In this document: in pieces, positions 28,362-38,973 of the stretch
Layout of the letters: each line of letters starts with the position of its first letter
How positions within the stretch are numbered: the stretch's first letter is position 1
Source: Acinetobacter chengduensis
Lineage (GTDB): Bacteria > Pseudomonadota > Gammaproteobacteria > Pseudomonadales > Moraxellaceae
Direction: 5' to 3'
NCBI RefSeq assembly: GCF_003664645.1
Contig: NZ_RCHC01000016.1
Span: 1 to 64,000, forward strand
DNA length: 64,000 nucleotides
The notes under the pieces: model-generated
Told to the model about the DNA's origin: nothing
Database searches by the model: none
Seen by the model: only the letters and a program-made list of their open reading frames with translations
Program-made: the position numbers and the translations under genes

Positions 28362-28694
28362 ATGATGGAAGTAACTGCTAAATTACGCGGTGCCGCTATC
28401 TCGGCACAAAAAGCACGTTTGGTTGCGGATCTTGTGCGCGGTAAATCTGTTGCACATGCGCTTAACATTTTAACTTTCAGCAATAAAAAAGCTGCAGTTT
28501 TAGTTAAGAAAGCATTAGAGTCTGCGATTGCAAACGCTGAACACAATAACAGTTTAGATGTAGACGATCTTAAAGTTTCTACGATCTACGTTGATGAAGG
28601 CATGAGCCTTAAACGTATTTTGCCACGTGCTAAAGGCCGTGCAGATCGTATTACTAAGCGTACTTGTCACATCACCGTTAAGGTAGGGGTTTGA
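28362..28694 (+). CDS. rplV: 50S ribosomal protein L22
   Basis: 110 aa ([10 protein letters not shown]). The second ATG at 28365 is better spaced from AGGTG (28355-28359), so the real protein may lack the first Met. L22's extended beta-hairpin (residues about 80-100 here, around [16 protein letters not shown]) narrows the exit tunnel and is the site of macrolide-resistance changes. It reads as wild type. Confidence 0.96.
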   Translation: MMEVTAKLRGAAISAQKARLVADLVRGKSVAHALNILTFSNKKAAVLVKKALESAIANAEHNNSLDVDDLKVSTIYVDEGMSLKRILPRAKGRADRITKRTCHITVKVGV

Positions 28695-28695
28695 T

Positions 28696-29448
28696 ATGGG
28701 TCAGAAGGTTCATCCAATCGGTATCCGCCTAGGTGTTGTGAAACGTCATAACGCTAACTGGTATGCGAGTCCGAAACAATACGCTGAATACTTGCTTAAA
28801 GATTTGCAAGTTCGTGAGTTTTTAACTAAAAAACTTAAGAATGCAATGATCAGCAATATTCTTATCGAACGTCCTACAGGCGCTGCTAAAATTACTATTA
28901 GCACTGCTCGTCCAGGTATCGTTATCGGTAAAAAAGGCGAAGACATTGAGAAACTACAACGCGAATTAACAGCCATTATGGGTGTTCCTGCGCAAGTTAG
29001 CATCAATGAAATCGATCGCCCAGACTTAGACGCTCGTTTAGTTGCTGAAGCAATTGCTTCTCAATTAGAAAAACGTGTGATGTTCCGTCGTGCTATGAAG
29101 CGTGCGGTACAAAACTCTATGCGTGCTGGTGCTAAAGGTATCAAAGTTGAAGTATCAGGCCGTCTAGGTGGTGCTGAGATCGCTCGTACAGAATGGTATC
29201 GTGAAGGTCGTGTACCTCTACATACTTTACGTGCTGACATCGATTACTCAACTATGCGTGCTGAGACTACTTACGGTACGATCGGTGTTAAAGTTTGGAT
29301 CTTCCGTGGCGAGATCTTGGGTGGCATGAAACAAGTCATGAACCCAGCTCCTGCAGAAGAGCGTCCAGCTAAACGTGGTCGTGGTCGTGGTGAAGGTCAA
29401 GAGCGTCGTGGTCGTCGCAATGATCGTTCTGCTGAAAAAGGAGAATAA
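28696..29448 (+). CDS. rpsC: 30S ribosomal protein S3
   Basis: 250 aa. The KH domain motif [12 protein letters not shown] (GxxG) is at about 75-86. The C-terminal tail is extended and Arg/Gly-rich ([17 protein letters not shown]), longer than the E. coli protein of 233 aa. S3 guards the mRNA entry channel with S4 and S5. It follows rplV by 1 bp. Confidence 0.97.
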   Translation: MGQKVHPIGIRLGVVKRHNANWYASPKQYAEYLLKDLQVREFLTKKLKNAMISNILIERPTGAAKITISTARPGIVIGKKGEDIEKLQRELTAIMGVPAQVSINEIDRPDLDARLVAEAIASQLEKRVMFRRAMKRAVQNSMRAGAKGIKVEVSGRLGGAEIARTEWYREGRVPLHTLRADIDYSTMRAETTYGTIGVKVWIFRGEILGGMKQVMNPAPAEERPAKRGRGRGEGQERRGRRNDRSAEKGE

Positions 29449-29451
29449 TCC

Positions 29452-29865
29452 ATGTTACAACCTAAACGTATGAAATTCCGTAAAGTGCAAAAAGGCCGTA
29501 ACACTGGTCTTGCACATCGCGGTAGCTCAGTATCTTTCGGTACAATCGCACTTAAATCAATTGAACGTGGTCGTATGACTGCACGTCAAATTGAAGCTGC
29601 GCGTCGTACAATCAGCCGTCGTATTAAACGTGGTGGTAAGATCTTTATCCGTGTTTTTCCAGACAAACCAATTACTAATAAACCATTAGAAGTTCGTATG
29701 GGTAAAGGTAAAGGTTCTGTGGAATACTGGGTTTGCGAAATCAAACCAGGTAAAGTCTTGTACGAAATTGATGGTGTTAGCGACGAGTTAGCGACAGAAG
29801 CATTCAAGCTTGCTGCAGCTAAACTTCCGTTTAAAACCACTATCGTGACTCGGACGGTAATGTAA
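29452..29865 (+). CDS. rplP: 50S ribosomal protein L16
   Basis: 137 aa. L16 sits at the A-site cleft of the 50S subunit and is one of the last proteins to be added. Conserved [10 protein letters not shown] start and [20 protein letters not shown] block are present. Its stop overlaps the rpmC ATG (TAATG). Confidence 0.97.
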   Translation: MLQPKRMKFRKVQKGRNTGLAHRGSSVSFGTIALKSIERGRMTARQIEAARRTISRRIKRGGKIFIRVFPDKPITNKPLEVRMGKGKGSVEYWVCEIKPGKVLYEIDGVSDELATEAFKLAAAKLPFKTTIVTRTVM

Positions 29866-30062
29866 TGAAAACTAATGATCTACGTGAAAAGTCGGTAGAA
29901 GAGTTGACAGCTTTGCTTGATGAGCAACAGCTTAACCAATTCCGTCTTCGTATGGCAAAAGCAACTGGTCAATTGGGTAAATCGCACGAAGTTGCGCTTA
30001 CTCGTAAGACAATTGCTCGTATTAAGACCCTCCTTACCGAAAAACAGGGGAACGGACAATGA
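29865..30062 (+). CDS. rpmC: 50S ribosomal protein L29
   Basis: 65 aa, two helices ([16 protein letters not shown] and the [21 protein letters not shown] region). L29 lies beside L23 at the tunnel exit. Its stop overlaps the next start by 4 bp. Confidence 0.96.
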   Translation: MKTNDLREKSVEELTALLDEQQLNQFRLRMAKATGQLGKSHEVALTRKTIARIKTLLTEKQGNGQ

Positions 30063-30316
30063 GTGAACAAACAGTCCGCACGTTAACAGGCAAAGTAGTA
30101 AGCGACAAGATGGACAAGTCTATCGTTGTTCTTATCGAACGCCGTGTTCAACACCCGTTGTATGGCAAATCAATCCGCCGTTCAACAAAATTACATGCTC
30201 ATGATGAAAACAACACAGCTAAAACTGGCGACGTTGTAACCATCAAAGAAAGCCGCCCAGTTTCTAAAACTAAGTCTTGGACTTTAGTTGAAGTTATTGA
30301 AGCAGCTGCTGAGTAA
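30059..30316 (+). CDS. rpsQ: 30S ribosomal protein S17
   Basis: 85-residue OB-fold protein, early 16S rRNA binder. [19 protein letters not shown] and the [20 protein letters not shown] block mark the family. It is the last gene of the S10 part. A 91-bp gap with a large hairpin follows, unlike the 0-20 bp gaps around it. Confidence 0.97.
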   Translation: MSEQTVRTLTGKVVSDKMDKSIVVLIERRVQHPLYGKSIRRSTKLHAHDENNTAKTGDVVTIKESRPVSKTKSWTLVEVIEAAAE

Positions 30317-30330
30317 TTAACGTTCTAGTT

Positions 30331-30388
30331 GCATCATCGGTCAAATTCGAGTACTCTTTGAGCCTTTCGAATTTGTGACCGGTGATGC
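30331..30388 (+). promoter_or_regulatory. Large hairpin at the S10/spc operon boundary
   Basis: Left arm 30331-30350, right arm 30367-30388, 16-nt loop. The arms pair over about 20 bp with one G-U wobble and a 2-nt bulge (outer stem GCATCAYCGGTC, inner stem AAATTCGA). There is no T-run, so it is not a simple terminator. It ends 20 nt before the rplN start, just ahead of its ribosome-binding site. It may be an RNase III processing site, an mRNA stabiliser or a ribosomal-protein binding site. Confidence 0.65.
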
Positions 30389-30407
30389 TCGGTTTTGGAG
30401 TAGGGCA

Positions 30408-30776
30408 ATGATTCAGACCGAAAGTATGCTCGACGTAGCAGACAACAGTGGTGCTCGCCGCGTACAATGTATCAAAGTACTTGGTGGTTCACATCGTCGT
30501 TATGCATCTGTTGGCGACATTATTAAAGTTACTGTAAAAGAAGCAATTCCACGTTCACGCGTTAAAAAAGGTGATGTGATGAATGCTGTTGTTGTACGTA
30601 CAAAGTTCGGCATCCGCCGTGCAGACGGTTCAGTTATTCGTTTTGACGATAACGCAGCTGTTATTTTGAACAACAACAAAGCGCCAATTGCTACTCGTAT
30701 CTTTGGACCAGTGACACGTGAACTTCGTACTGAGCAGTTCATGAAAATTATTTCACTGGCTCCTGAAGTTCTATAA
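30408..30776 (+). CDS. rplN: 50S ribosomal protein L14
   Basis: 122 aa from ATG 30408 ([17 protein letters not shown]). An in-frame start at 30375 would lie inside the hairpin and make an unusual extension. L14 binds the 30S subunit at bridges B5/B8 and the silencing factor RsfS. It is the first gene of the spc operon in E. coli. Confidence 0.97.
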   Translation: MIQTESMLDVADNSGARRVQCIKVLGGSHRRYASVGDIIKVTVKEAIPRSRVKKGDVMNAVVVRTKFGIRRADGSVIRFDDNAAVILNNNKAPIATRIFGPVTRELRTEQFMKIISLAPEVL

Positions 30777-30785
30777 GAGGCAATC

Positions 30786-31103
30786 ATGGCTAAGATTCAA
30801 AAAGGCGATCAAGTAATCGTGATCGCAGGTAAAGAAAAAGGCAAACAGGGTACTGTATTGTCTGTTTCGAATGACCAAGTGAAGGTTGAAGGCCTTAACT
30901 TAGTTAAGAAGCACCAAAAGCCAAACCGTGCTACGGGCGCTGAAGGTAGCATCGTAACTCAAGAGGCTTCGCTTCATATTTCTAACGTGGCAATTTTTAA
31001 TGCTGCAACCCAAAAGGCTGACCGTGTTGGTTACCAAGTAGTTGAAGGCGTGAAAACTCGCGTATTCAAGTCATCTGGTGAATCAGTGGCGGTAGCGAAG
31101 TAA
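30786..31103 (+). CDS. rplX: 50S ribosomal protein L24
   Basis: 105 aa. The KOW motif ([20 protein letters not shown], residues about 6-25) binds 23S rRNA domain I, where L24 starts 50S assembly. It is 9 bp after rplN. Confidence 0.97.
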   Translation: MAKIQKGDQVIVIAGKEKGKQGTVLSVSNDQVKVEGLNLVKKHQKPNRATGAEGSIVTQEASLHISNVAIFNAATQKADRVGYQVVEGVKTRVFKSSGESVAVAK

Positions 31104-31119
31104 TAGGTTGATTTAGGCT

Positions 31120-31656
31120 ATGGCCAGACTTAAAACGCGTTACAACGACGAACTAAAAGCTCAGTTACAAGAGCAATTAGCCGTTAAAAATGTGATGGAA
31201 ATTCCTCGCATTACTAAAATCACGATCAACATGGGTGTTGGCGCAGCTTCTGCTGACAAAAAACTCCTTGATGGTGCTCTTGCAGATATGCAAGCGATTG
31301 CTGGTCAAAAACCAGTTCTTACTTTAGCTCGTAAATCTATCGCTGGTTTCAAAATCCGTGATGGTTGGCCGATTGGTTGTAAAGTTACTTTACGCGGCGA
31401 GCAAATGTACGAATTCTTAGACCGTTTGATCTCTATCGCGATCCCACGTATCCGTGACTTCCGTGGTTTCTCTGCGAAATCATTTGATGGCCGTGGTAAC
31501 TACTCAATGGGTCTCAAGGAACAAATCATGTTCCCTGAAATCGATTTTGATAAGATTGATCGTATTCGTGGTATGGATATTACCATCACTACGACTGCTC
31601 GCACCGATGACGAAGGCCGTGCGCTTATGCGTGCATTCGGCTTCCCGTTCAAATAA
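31120..31656 (+). CDS. rplE: 50S ribosomal protein L5
   Basis: 178 aa. L5 binds 5S rRNA with L18 and contacts the P-site tRNA. Family blocks [37 protein letters not shown] and [18 protein letters not shown] are complete. In E. coli the S8 repressor site lies at the start of this gene. I could not identify an equivalent by eye. Confidence 0.97.
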   Translation: MARLKTRYNDELKAQLQEQLAVKNVMEIPRITKITINMGVGAASADKKLLDGALADMQAIAGQKPVLTLARKSIAGFKIRDGWPIGCKVTLRGEQMYEFLDRLISIAIPRIRDFRGFSAKSFDGRGNYSMGLKEQIMFPEIDFDKIDRIRGMDITITTTARTDDEGRALMRAFGFPFK

Positions 31657-31665
31657 GAGGTCGAT

Positions 31666-31971
31666 ATGGCTAAGAAAGGTATGATTAATCGCGAATTGAA
31701 ACGCGAAGCTACTGTTGCTAAATACGCTGCAAAACGTGCTGAATTAAAAGCAATTATTGCAAACGTAAATGCATCAGACGAAGAACGTTTCGAAGCGATG
31801 ATGAAATTTCAAGCATTACCACGTAATGCATCTCCAGTACGTCTACGTAACCGCTGTGGTTTAACTGGTCGTCCTCATGGTTACTTCCGTAAGTTCGGTC
31901 TAAGCCGTAACAAATTACGTGACACAGTAATGCAAGGTGATGTACCGGGCGTTGTTAAGGCAAGCTGGTAA
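31666..31971 (+). CDS. rpsN: 30S ribosomal protein S14, zinc-free form
   Basis: 101 aa, the long (C-) type that lacks the two CxxC zinc pairs of the short S14. The conserved [21 protein letters not shown] segment is near the C-terminus. Function in 30S head assembly is as in E. coli. Confidence 0.97.
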   Translation: MAKKGMINRELKREATVAKYAAKRAELKAIIANVNASDEERFEAMMKFQALPRNASPVRLRNRCGLTGRPHGYFRKFGLSRNKLRDTVMQGDVPGVVKASW

Positions 31972-31983
31972 GGAGCACTATAA

Positions 31984-32379
31984 ATGAGTATGCAAGATAC
32001 CGTTGCCGACATGCTAACACGTGTTCGTAACGCACAAATGGCTAAGAAACAAACTGTTTCTATGCCTAATTCTAAGTTGAAGGTTGCAATTGCAAACGTA
32101 CTTCAACAAGAAGGTTACATCTCTAACGTAGAAGTTGCAGACGCTGAAGGCAAAGCAACTTTAACTATTACGTTAAAATATTTCGAAGGCAAACCAGTTA
32201 TCGAAACTGTGAAACGCGTAAGCCGTCCAGGTCTACGTCAATACCGCGGTAAAGATAGCCTTCCAAGCGTTAAGCAAGGTTTAGGTATTGCAATTGTTTC
32301 TACAAGCAAAGGCATCATGACTGATCGCGCTGCACGTGCTGCGGGCATCGGTGGTGAAGTTATTGCTTTTGTTTCTTAA
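31984..32379 (+). CDS. rpsH: 30S ribosomal protein S8
   Basis: 131 aa. S8 binds 16S rRNA helix 21 and is the translational repressor of the spc operon in enterobacteria. [14 protein letters not shown] and the C-terminal [23 protein letters not shown] block identify it. Confidence 0.97.
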   Translation: MSMQDTVADMLTRVRNAQMAKKQTVSMPNSKLKVAIANVLQQEGYISNVEVADAEGKATLTITLKYFEGKPVIETVKRVSRPGLRQYRGKDSLPSVKQGLGIAIVSTSKGIMTDRAARAAGIGGEVIAFVS

Positions 32380-32392
32380 TAGGTGATTCCTC

Positions 32393-32926
32393 ATGTCTCG
32401 TGTGGCTAAAGCCCCAGTAACTGTACCTAACGGTGTAACAGTTACTCAGAACGGCCGGCAGGTCGAAGTGAAAGGCACTAAGGGTACTTTGTCTTTCAAC
32501 CTGCATGCGCTGGTCGAGCTTAAACAGGAAGAAGGTAAACTTCAAGTTGCTCCAGTTAAAGAGTCGAAAGACGCTTGGATGCAAGCTGGTACTGCTCGCG
32601 CTGTCTTAAATAACCTTGTAAAAGGTGTTAGCGAAGGCTTCGAACGCAAGTTACAATTGATTGGTGTTGGTTATAAAGCTGCGGTTAAAGGTAACGTTGT
32701 TAACCTTAACCTTGGTTTTTCACACCCAATTGATTATGCACTTCCTGCAAGTGTGACTGCTGAAACTCCAACTGCAACTGAAATTATCCTTAAATCTGCT
32801 GATAAAGCAGCTTTAGGTCAAGTTGCTGCGGAAATCCGTGGCTACCGTCCACCAGAGCCTTATAAAGGTAAAGGTGTTCGTTATTCTGACGAAGTTGTAC
32901 TTCGTAAAGAAGCTAAGAAGAAATAA
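32393..32926 (+). CDS. rplF: 50S ribosomal protein L6
   Basis: 177 aa with the internally duplicated L6 fold. [12 protein letters not shown] start and [21 protein letters not shown] end are conserved. L6 lies close to the sarcin-ricin loop and the GTPase factor site. Confidence 0.97.
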   Translation: MSRVAKAPVTVPNGVTVTQNGRQVEVKGTKGTLSFNLHALVELKQEEGKLQVAPVKESKDAWMQAGTARAVLNNLVKGVSEGFERKLQLIGVGYKAAVKGNVVNLNLGFSHPIDYALPASVTAETPTATEIILKSADKAALGQVAAEIRGYRPPEPYKGKGVRYSDEVVLRKEAKKK

Positions 32927-32940
32927 GGCGCGAGGTTCTT

Positions 32941-33291
32941 ATGAACGAAAAGAAACAATCCCGTTTGCGTCGTGCGAAAAGCACACGCTTGCACATTCGT
33001 GCATTGGGTGCGACTCGCTTGTGTGTAAACCGCACACCGCGTCACATCTATGCTCAAGTTATCTCAGCGGATGGTGGCAAAGTATTAGCTCAAGCTTCTA
33101 CTTTAGATGCTACTTTACGTGCAGGTACAACTGGCAACGTTGAAGCAGCGAAACAAGTAGGTGCTTTAATCGCAGAACGTGCTAAAGCAGCTGGTGTTAC
33201 TAAAGTTGCATTTGACCGTTCTGGTTTCAAATATCATGGTCGTATCAAAGCCTTGGCTGATGCTGCTCGTGAAAACGGCTTGGAGTTCTAA
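32941..33291 (+). CDS. rplR: 50S ribosomal protein L18
   Basis: 116 aa. Basic N-terminus ([17 protein letters not shown]) that wraps 5S rRNA, and the conserved [26 protein letters not shown] end. It works with L5 in the 5S particle. Confidence 0.97.
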   Translation: MNEKKQSRLRRAKSTRLHIRALGATRLCVNRTPRHIYAQVISADGGKVLAQASTLDATLRAGTTGNVEAAKQVGALIAERAKAAGVTKVAFDRSGFKYHGRIKALADAARENGLEF

Positions 33292-33293
33292 TC

Positions 33294-33791
33294 ATGGCTA
33301 AAGTTGAACAAAACGAAGGTCTTGTTGAAAAGCTGGTTGCCGTTGATCGTGTAGCCAAAGTTGTTAAGGGTGGTCGTATCTTCTCTTTCACAGCATTAAC
33401 TGTTGTGGGTGATGGTAATGGTCGCGTAGGTTTTGGTCGTGGTAAAGCACGTGAAGTTCCAGCTGCTATTTCTAAAGCACTTGAAGCTGCTCGTCGTAAC
33501 ATGATTACTGTTGACCTTGTTGATGGTACTGTTCAGCATCCGATCAATGCACGCCACGGCGCAAGTCGCGTTTACATGCAGCCTGCTTCTGAAGGTACTG
33601 GTGTAATTGCCGGCGGTGCTATGCGCGCAGTTTTAGAAGCTGTTGGCGTACGCAACGTATTGACTAAATGCTACGGTTCTACTAACGCTGCAAACGTGGT
33701 TAACGCGACTTTTAATGGTCTGCGTGACATGACTTCTCCAGAGAAGGTTGCTGCGAAACGTGGTCTTACTGTTGAACAAATTCAAGGGTAA
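33294..33791 (+). CDS. rpsE: 30S ribosomal protein S5
   Basis: 165 aa. Double-stranded RNA-binding fold with [23 protein letters not shown] and [20 protein letters not shown]5 helps decoding fidelity and mRNA unwinding. Starts 2 bp after rplR. Confidence 0.97.
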   Translation: MAKVEQNEGLVEKLVAVDRVAKVVKGGRIFSFTALTVVGDGNGRVGFGRGKAREVPAAISKALEAARRNMITVDLVDGTVQHPINARHGASRVYMQPASEGTGVIAGGAMRAVLEAVGVRNVLTKCYGSTNAANVVNATFNGLRDMTSPEKVAAKRGLTVEQIQG

Positions 33792-33797
33792 TCAATC

Positions 33798-33974
33798 ATG
33801 AAAACGATTAAAGTTACCCAGACTAAATCTGCATCGCATCGCTTGAAAAATCACAAGCTTAGCCTTAAAGGTTTAGGTCTGCGTCGTATTGGTCATACTG
33901 TAGAGGTGTTAGACACACCTTCTAACCGTGGTATGATCAACCAAGTCTACTATATGGTTAGTGTAGAGGAATAA
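33798..33974 (+). CDS. rpmD: 50S ribosomal protein L30
   Basis: 58-aa protein ([16 protein letters not shown]), easily missed for its size. It lies between rpsE and rplO as in other gammaproteobacteria. [21 protein letters not shown] is the family core. TAA at 33972-33974, 3 bp before rplO. Confidence 0.97.
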   Translation: MKTIKVTQTKSASHRLKNHKLSLKGLGLRRIGHTVEVLDTPSNRGMINQVYYMVSVEE

Positions 33975-33977
33975 GCC

Positions 33978-34418
33978 ATGACTCTGCGTTTAAATACAAT
34001 TGCACCTGCAGAAGGTGCTAAACGTGATAACCTTCGTCTAGGCCGTGGTATTGGTTCTGGCGTTGGTAAGACTGGTGGTCGTGGTATCAAAGGTCAAAAC
34101 TCACGTAAGAGCGGTGGTACACGCCCAGGTTTCGAGGGTGGTCAAACTGCACTTTACCGTCGTTTACCTAAATTCGGCTTCACTAGCCAACAGGCGTTGA
34201 AAACTGCTGAAGTACGTTTATCAGAACTTTCTAAAGTAGAAGGCGACATTGTGTCTCTTGAAACTTTAAAAGCTGCTAACGTTGTACGTAAAGATATGCT
34301 TCGTGCACGTATCGTACTTTCTGGTGAAATTACTCGTGCTTTCACTGTACAAGGTGTTGCATTGACTAAAGGCGCTAAAGCTGCTGTTGAAGCTGCTGGC
34401 GGCAAAGTCGAGGAGTAA
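33978..34418 (+). CDS. rplO: 50S ribosomal protein L15
   Basis: 146 aa. The glycine/arginine-rich N-terminal extension ([21 protein letters not shown]) threads into 23S rRNA. The C-terminal globular domain is normal. Confidence 0.97.
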   Translation: MTLRLNTIAPAEGAKRDNLRLGRGIGSGVGKTGGRGIKGQNSRKSGGTRPGFEGGQTALYRRLPKFGFTSQQALKTAEVRLSELSKVEGDIVSLETLKAANVVRKDMLRARIVLSGEITRAFTVQGVALTKGAKAAVEAAGGKVEE

Positions 34419-34424
34419 TCCCCA

Positions 34425-35783
34425 GTGTCTATGTCTCCTAGCTCGTCAGGTCATGTTAACATGATGAAAGGTCAACCATTTCATGTGAAATACCGTGAAA
34501 TAATTCGTCGTATGATGTTCCTCATCGGGGCGTTGTTGGTTTTTCGGTTAGGAGCGCATATACCAGTACCGGGCATTAATAATGCTGCGCTTGAAAACCT
34601 TTTTAATGCAAACCAAGGCACGATCCTTGGTTTGTTTAATATGTTTTCAGGTGGTGCATTAGAGCGGATGTCAATTCTTGCTCTAGGGATCATGCCGTAC
34701 ATCTCTGCGTCGATTATCGTGCAGTTGATGTCAACAGTGGTTCCTTCGCTTGAAGCTTTGAAAAAAGAAGGCGAACAAGGCAAGCGTAAGATTAACCAAT
34801 ATACACGTCAGGGCACGTTGTTCCTTGCACTTGTGCAAGCGATTGGTATGTGTGCAGGTCTAATTAGTCAAAATATTACTTTGACTTCGGGTCTTGCATT
34901 CTATGTTCCAGCTGTAACTTCTTTAGTTGCAGGTACAATGTTCTTAATGTGGCTGGGTGAACAAATTACCGAGCGTGGGGTGGGGAATGGTATTTCCATG
35001 ATCATCTTCGCGGGTATTGTTGCTGGTTTGCCAAACTTAGTTTTGCAATCATTTACGTCTATCGATAATGGTCAATCAAGTATGATTGGTTTAGCAGTTT
35101 TTGCTGTATTATCGATTGCAGTATTAGTAGCAATTGTGTTTATTGAGAAAGCGCAACGTCGTATTCCAGTAAACTATGCTCAAAAACAACAAGGTCGTCG
35201 TGTATTTACAGCACAACAGACACATTTGCCGTTAAAAATTAACATGGCTGGTGTGATTCCTGCAATTTTTGCAAGTTCATTGCTATTATTTCCTGCGAGC
35301 TTAGGTCAGTGGGTAGGTAGTCATGATGTTGATGCTGGTTTTATTAAGCGTGGCCTACAAGATTTGGCACTCGTTTTGTCGCCTGGACAGCCGTTGTATT
35401 TGGTGCTCTTTGGTGCGTTAATTATCTTTTTCTGTTACTTCTATACTGCGCTAGTATTTAGCCCTAAAGAAGTTTCAGAGAACCTAAAACGCAGCGGAGC
35501 TTATGTGCCTGGTATTCGTCCAGGTGAGCAAACTGCTCGTTACTTAGATCATATTCTCAATCGATTGACCTTTATCGGCGCGATTTATATCACAGTCATC
35601 TGTTTAATGCCGATGATTCTACAAAGTTCGTTTGGTATTCCATTCAGCTTAGGTGGTACGTCTTTACTGATCGTAGTGGTTGTTGTGATGGACTTTATGG
35701 CTCAGCTACAAGCTCATCTCACATCGCATCAGTACGATAATCAATCATTAATGAGAAAAACGACTGCTCATCCTAAGGGATAA
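34425..35783 (+). CDS. secY: SecY, channel subunit of the Sec translocon
   Basis: 452 aa with the ten transmembrane helices of SecY. Conserved features include [13 protein letters not shown] (TM1), [13 protein letters not shown] (plug and TM2), [15 protein letters not shown], and the cytoplasmic loop 5 [11 protein letters not shown] use GTG 34425 because GAGGAG (34410-34415) is well placed for it. The ATG at 34431 is also possible. It is co-transcribed with the spc ribosomal genes. Confidence 0.96.
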   Translation: MSMSPSSSGHVNMMKGQPFHVKYREIIRRMMFLIGALLVFRLGAHIPVPGINNAALENLFNANQGTILGLFNMFSGGALERMSILALGIMPYISASIIVQLMSTVVPSLEALKKEGEQGKRKINQYTRQGTLFLALVQAIGMCAGLISQNITLTSGLAFYVPAVTSLVAGTMFLMWLGEQITERGVGNGISMIIFAGIVAGLPNLVLQSFTSIDNGQSSMIGLAVFAVLSIAVLVAIVFIEKAQRRIPVNYAQKQQGRRVFTAQQTHLPLKINMAGVIPAIFASSLLLFPASLGQWVGSHDVDAGFIKRGLQDLALVLSPGQPLYLVLFGALIIFFCYFYTALVFSPKEVSENLKRSGAYVPGIRPGEQTARYLDHILNRLTFIGAIYITVICLMPMILQSSFGIPFSLGGTSLLIVVVVVMDFMAQLQAHLTSHQYDNQSLMRKTTAHPKG

Positions 35784-35802
35784 GCGCACTTGAGGTTTCA
35801 TC

Positions 35803-35919
35803 ATGAAAGTACAAGCTTCTGTAAAGAAAATTTGTGGTAGCTGTAAAGTTATCCGTCGTAATGGGGTTATTCGCGTAATTTGTAGCGCTGAACCTCGTCA
35901 TAAGCAGCGTCAAGGTTAA
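35803..35919 (+). CDS. rpmJ: 50S ribosomal protein L36, zinc-binding form
   Basis: 38 aa. ATG at 35803 preceded by GAGG (35792-35795). Zinc ligands C11, C14, C27 and H33 are present (CGSC, then ICSAEPRH). It is directly downstream of secY, as in E. coli. Such a short gene is often missed. Confidence 0.96.
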
Positions 35920-35934
35920 TCTGATCTAGACCTG

Positions 35935-35964
35935 TTGATTTCAGTAGGCTAATTAGGTTATTAT
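35935..35964 (+). promoter_or_regulatory. Promoter of the alpha operon
   Basis: TTGATT (35935-35940), 18-bp spacer, TATTAT (35959-35964). It lies in the 107-bp gap after rpmJ, 63 bp before rpsM. Confidence 0.6.
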
Positions 35965-35991
35965 CCGCCCCTCAAGATTTTTGTGGGGCGG
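35965..35991 (+). promoter_or_regulatory. GC-rich hairpin in the alpha-operon leader
   Basis: CCGCCCC (35965-35971) pairs with GGGGCGG (35985-35991), loop of 13. It sits right at or after the predicted start of the alpha-operon transcript. It could be part of an S4-responsive leader, or a weak end signal for the spc transcript. Confidence 0.5.
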
Positions 35992-36026
35992 TTGATTATC
36001 TTAACTGCCTTTTTGGAGAAAATTGA

Positions 36027-36383
36027 ATGGCTCGTATTGCCGGTGTAAACATTCCGGATAACAAGCATGCTGTTATCTCTCTCACGTATATCTTTGGTGT
36101 TGGCCGCCACACTGCTAAGAATATCTTAGCTACTGTTGGTATCGCTACTACGACTAAGATCCGTGAATTAGATGACGCTCAGCTTGATGCGATTCGTGCA
36201 GAAGTTGCTAAGGTTCCTACCGAAGGTGACTTACGTCGCGAAATTTCCATGAACATTAAACGTTTAATGGATTTAGGCTGCTACCGCGGTCTTCGTCATC
36301 GTCGCAGCTTGCCTGTCCGCGGTCAACGCACCAAAACTAACGCACGTACCCGTAAAGGTCCGCGCAAACCTATTAAGAAATAA
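36027..36383 (+). CDS. rpsM: 30S ribosomal protein S13
   Basis: 118 aa. [24 protein letters not shown] start, helix-two-turn-helix core and basic tail ([11 protein letters not shown]) that contacts P-site tRNA. First gene of the alpha operon. Confidence 0.97.
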   Translation: MARIAGVNIPDNKHAVISLTYIFGVGRHTAKNILATVGIATTTKIRELDDAQLDAIRAEVAKVPTEGDLRREISMNIKRLMDLGCYRGLRHRRSLPVRGQRTKTNARTRKGPRKPIKK

Positions 36384-36402
36384 GATTTCTGGAAGCTAAA
36401 AG

Positions 36403-36789
36403 ATGGCTAAAGATACTCGCACACGCAAGAAGGTCACTCGTACCGTCTCTGAAGGTGTTGCACACATTCACGCTTCTTTTAATAACACCATTGTGACTAT
36501 TACCGATCGTCAAGGTAATGCACTGGCTTGGGCTACCTCTGGTGGACAAGGCTTCCGTGGATCACGTAAATCAACTCCGTTCGCTGCTCAGGTAGCTGCT
36601 GAAGTTGCTGGTAAAGCTGCTTTAGACTACGGTTTGAAAAACTTGGATGTCCTTGTAAAAGGTCCTGGTCCAGGTCGTGAATCTGCGGTTCGTGCTTTAG
36701 GTGCAGTGGGTTATAAAATTAACAGCATTACCGATGTGACGCCAATCCCGCACAACGGTTGCCGTCCACCTAAAAAACGTCGCGTGTAA
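36403..36789 (+). CDS. rpsK: 30S ribosomal protein S11
   Basis: 128 aa. [21 protein letters not shown] and [13 protein letters not shown] are the family marks, as is the [13 protein letters not shown] end. S11 sits on the platform near the mRNA exit. Confidence 0.97.
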
Positions 36790-36801
36790 GGAGAAACATT
36801 C

Positions 36802-37428
36802 ATGGCTCGTTATATTGGTCCAAAATGCAAACTCTCTCGCCGCGAAGGGACAGACCTGCAATTAAAATCTGGCGTTAAACCATTTGACGTCAAAACAAAA
36901 AAAGCTGCTAAAGCACCTGGCCAACATGGTGGCGCTCGTGGTGGCAAACAATCTGAGTATTCACTACAATTACGTGAAAAACAAAAAGTACGTCGTATGT
37001 ACGGTGTTTTAGAACGTCAATTTAGTAACTACTACAAAGAAGCTGCTCGTGTTAAAGGCGCAACAGGTGAAAACTTGTTGAAATTGCTTGAAAGCCGTCT
37101 AGATAACGTTGTTTATCGCATGGGTTTTGGTTCTACACGTGCAGAAGCTCGTCAGCTTGTATCTCACCGTTCTATCACTTTAAATGGTCGTCGCGTTAAC
37201 ATCGCTTCTATCCAAGTTAAAGCTGGTGACGTGATTGCAGTTCACGAAGGCGCTAAACAACAATTGCGTATTAAAAACGCAGTTGAATTAGCTGCTCAAC
37301 GTGGCATTCCTTCTTGGATGGAAATCGACCATTCTAAATTGGAAGGTACGTTCAAAGCTGCTCCAGATCGTTCTGATTTACCTGCTGAAATCAACGAAAG
37401 CTTGATTGTAGAATTGTATTCTAAATAA
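36802..37428 (+). CDS. rpsD: 30S ribosomal protein S4
   Basis: 208 aa. The S4 RNA-binding domain (about 95-160, [25 protein letters not shown]) is clear. S4 starts 30S assembly, and in E. coli it represses the alpha operon by binding its leader, so the hairpin before rpsM is the place to look. Confidence 0.97.
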   Translation: MARYIGPKCKLSRREGTDLQLKSGVKPFDVKTKKAAKAPGQHGGARGGKQSEYSLQLREKQKVRRMYGVLERQFSNYYKEAARVKGATGENLLKLLESRLDNVVYRMGFGSTRAEARQLVSHRSITLNGRRVNIASIQVKAGDVIAVHEGAKQQLRIKNAVELAAQRGIPSWMEIDHSKLEGTFKAAPDRSDLPAEINESLIVELYSK

Positions 37429-37445
37429 TCCTTGAGGTAGCAATA

Positions 37446-38453
37446 ATGACGCGTACTGCAAATGAGTTTCTAACTCCGCAAGCGATTAAGGTCGAAGCGG
37501 CAAGCGGGACCTCGGCAAAAGTTATTCTAGAACCCTTAGAGCGTGGCTTTGGTCATACTCTTGGTAATGCTTTACGTCGCATCCTACTTTCTTCTTTACC
37601 TGGCGCTGCTGTGGTTGAAGTTGAAATTGAAGGTGTCGAGCACGAGTACAGTACTTTGGAAGGCTTGCAGCAGGACATCGTCGAGCTCTTGCTGAACCTA
37701 AAAGGATTGTCTATTAAGCTGTTCGATCAAAATGAAGCTTATTTGACATTAGAAAAACAAGGTCCTGGCGACGTAACAGCCGCTGACCTTCGTTTACCTC
37801 ATAATGTTGAAGTGGTTAACCCTGAACACTTGATCGGCACATTAAGTGCTACAGGCAATCTTAAGATGCGCCTGAAAGTTTCTCAAGGTCGTGGTTACGA
37901 GACTTCTGATTCACGCTTCCCAGAAGGCGAAACTCGCCCAGTGGGTCGTTTACAATTAGATGCTTCTTATAGCCCTATTAAACGTGTGTCTTACACAGTG
38001 GAAAACGCTCGTGTAGAACAACGTACTGACCTTGATAAACTGATCATTGATCTTGAAACAAATGGTACTGTAGATCCAGAAGAAGCGATCCGTAAAGCGG
38101 CAACAATCTTGCAACAACAAATTGCAATCTTTGTTGATCTTCAGAAAGATCAAGCACCAGTTGCTCAAGAACCTCGTGAAGAAGTTGATCCAATCTTGCT
38201 TCGTCCAGTAGATGATCTAGAGCTTACTGTTCGTTCTGCTAACTGTTTGAAAGCAGAAAATATTTACTACATTGGCGATCTTGTTCAACGTACTGAAGTT
38301 GAGTTGTTAAAAACTCCTAACTTAGGTAAAAAATCGTTGACTGAGATTAAAGATGTTCTAGCTTCGAAAGGCTTGCAGCTTGGCATGCGTTTAGAAAACT
38401 GGCCACCAGCTAGTTTACGCATGGACGACCGCTTTGCCTATCGTAGCCGTTAA
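37446..38453 (+). CDS. rpoA: RNA polymerase alpha subunit
   Basis: 335 aa. N-terminal assembly domain (about 1-235, with [23 protein letters not shown]), flexible acidic linker, and C-terminal domain (about 250-335) with helix-hairpin-helix [22 protein letters not shown] that binds UP elements and activators. All as in other gammaproteobacteria. Confidence 0.98.
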   Translation: MTRTANEFLTPQAIKVEAASGTSAKVILEPLERGFGHTLGNALRRILLSSLPGAAVVEVEIEGVEHEYSTLEGLQQDIVELLLNLKGLSIKLFDQNEAYLTLEKQGPGDVTAADLRLPHNVEVVNPEHLIGTLSATGNLKMRLKVSQGRGYETSDSRFPEGETRPVGRLQLDASYSPIKRVSYTVENARVEQRTDLDKLIIDLETNGTVDPEEAIRKAATILQQQIAIFVDLQKDQAPVAQEPREEVDPILLRPVDDLELTVRSANCLKAENIYYIGDLVQRTEVELLKTPNLGKKSLTEIKDVLASKGLQLGMRLENWPPASLRMDDRFAYRSR

Positions 38454-38471
38454 TTAAGTAGGACTATCACC

Positions 38472-38837
38472 ATGCGTCATCGTAATAGTGGTGTGAAATT
38501 AGGCCGTACAAGCAGTCACCGTAAGGCGTTGTTCCAAAACTTAACAAATGCTTTAGTTGAGCATGAGTTAATTAAAACAACTTTGCCTAAAGCGAAAGAA
38601 CTTCGCCGTGTTGCTGAGCCTTTAATCACTTTAGCTAAAAACGATACTGTTGCAAACCGCCGTTTAGCGTTTGCTCGTACTCGTTCAGCAGCAACTGTTG
38701 GTAAATTATTTACCGTTCTTGGCCCTCGTTACAAAGAACGTAACGGCGGTTATCTACGTGTTCTTAAAGCGGGCTTCCGTGCGGGTGATGCTGCACCGAT
38801 GGCTTACGTTGAGCTTGTAGATCGCGAAGTTAAATAA
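38472..38837 (+). CDS. rplQ: 50S ribosomal protein L17
   Basis: 121 aa. [20 protein letters not shown] start, then a compact alpha/beta domain near the tunnel exit. Last gene of the ribosomal block, followed by a terminator. Confidence 0.97.
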   Translation: MRHRNSGVKLGRTSSHRKALFQNLTNALVEHELIKTTLPKAKELRRVAEPLITLAKNDTVANRRLAFARTRSAATVGKLFTVLGPRYKERNGGYLRVLKAGFRAGDAAPMAYVELVDREVK

Positions 38838-38870
38838 TTTCGTACAAGAATAGCGTTAGTTGTTCTAAGA

Positions 38871-38900
38871 AAGACCGGCTTTTAGCCGGTCTTTTTTTAT
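38871..38900 (+). terminator. Terminator of the alpha operon
   Basis: Perfect stem 38871-38880/38884-38893 (AAGACCGGCT), TTT loop, seven Ts. Confidence 0.92.
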
Positions 38901-38912
38901 GCCTAAAAATTA

Positions 38913-38923
38913 TTGTTAGACAA
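38913..38923. promoter_or_regulatory. Candidate operator dyad upstream of almA (TTGTTAGACAA)
   Basis: Same core as sites at 18822 and 43552-43680. It lies 120 bp before almA, downstream of the rplQ terminator. Confidence 0.4.
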
Positions 38924-38973
38924 AAAATTGTTTTGTCCTTAAATGACACGGAAAATAATAAATTTAATCAAAC

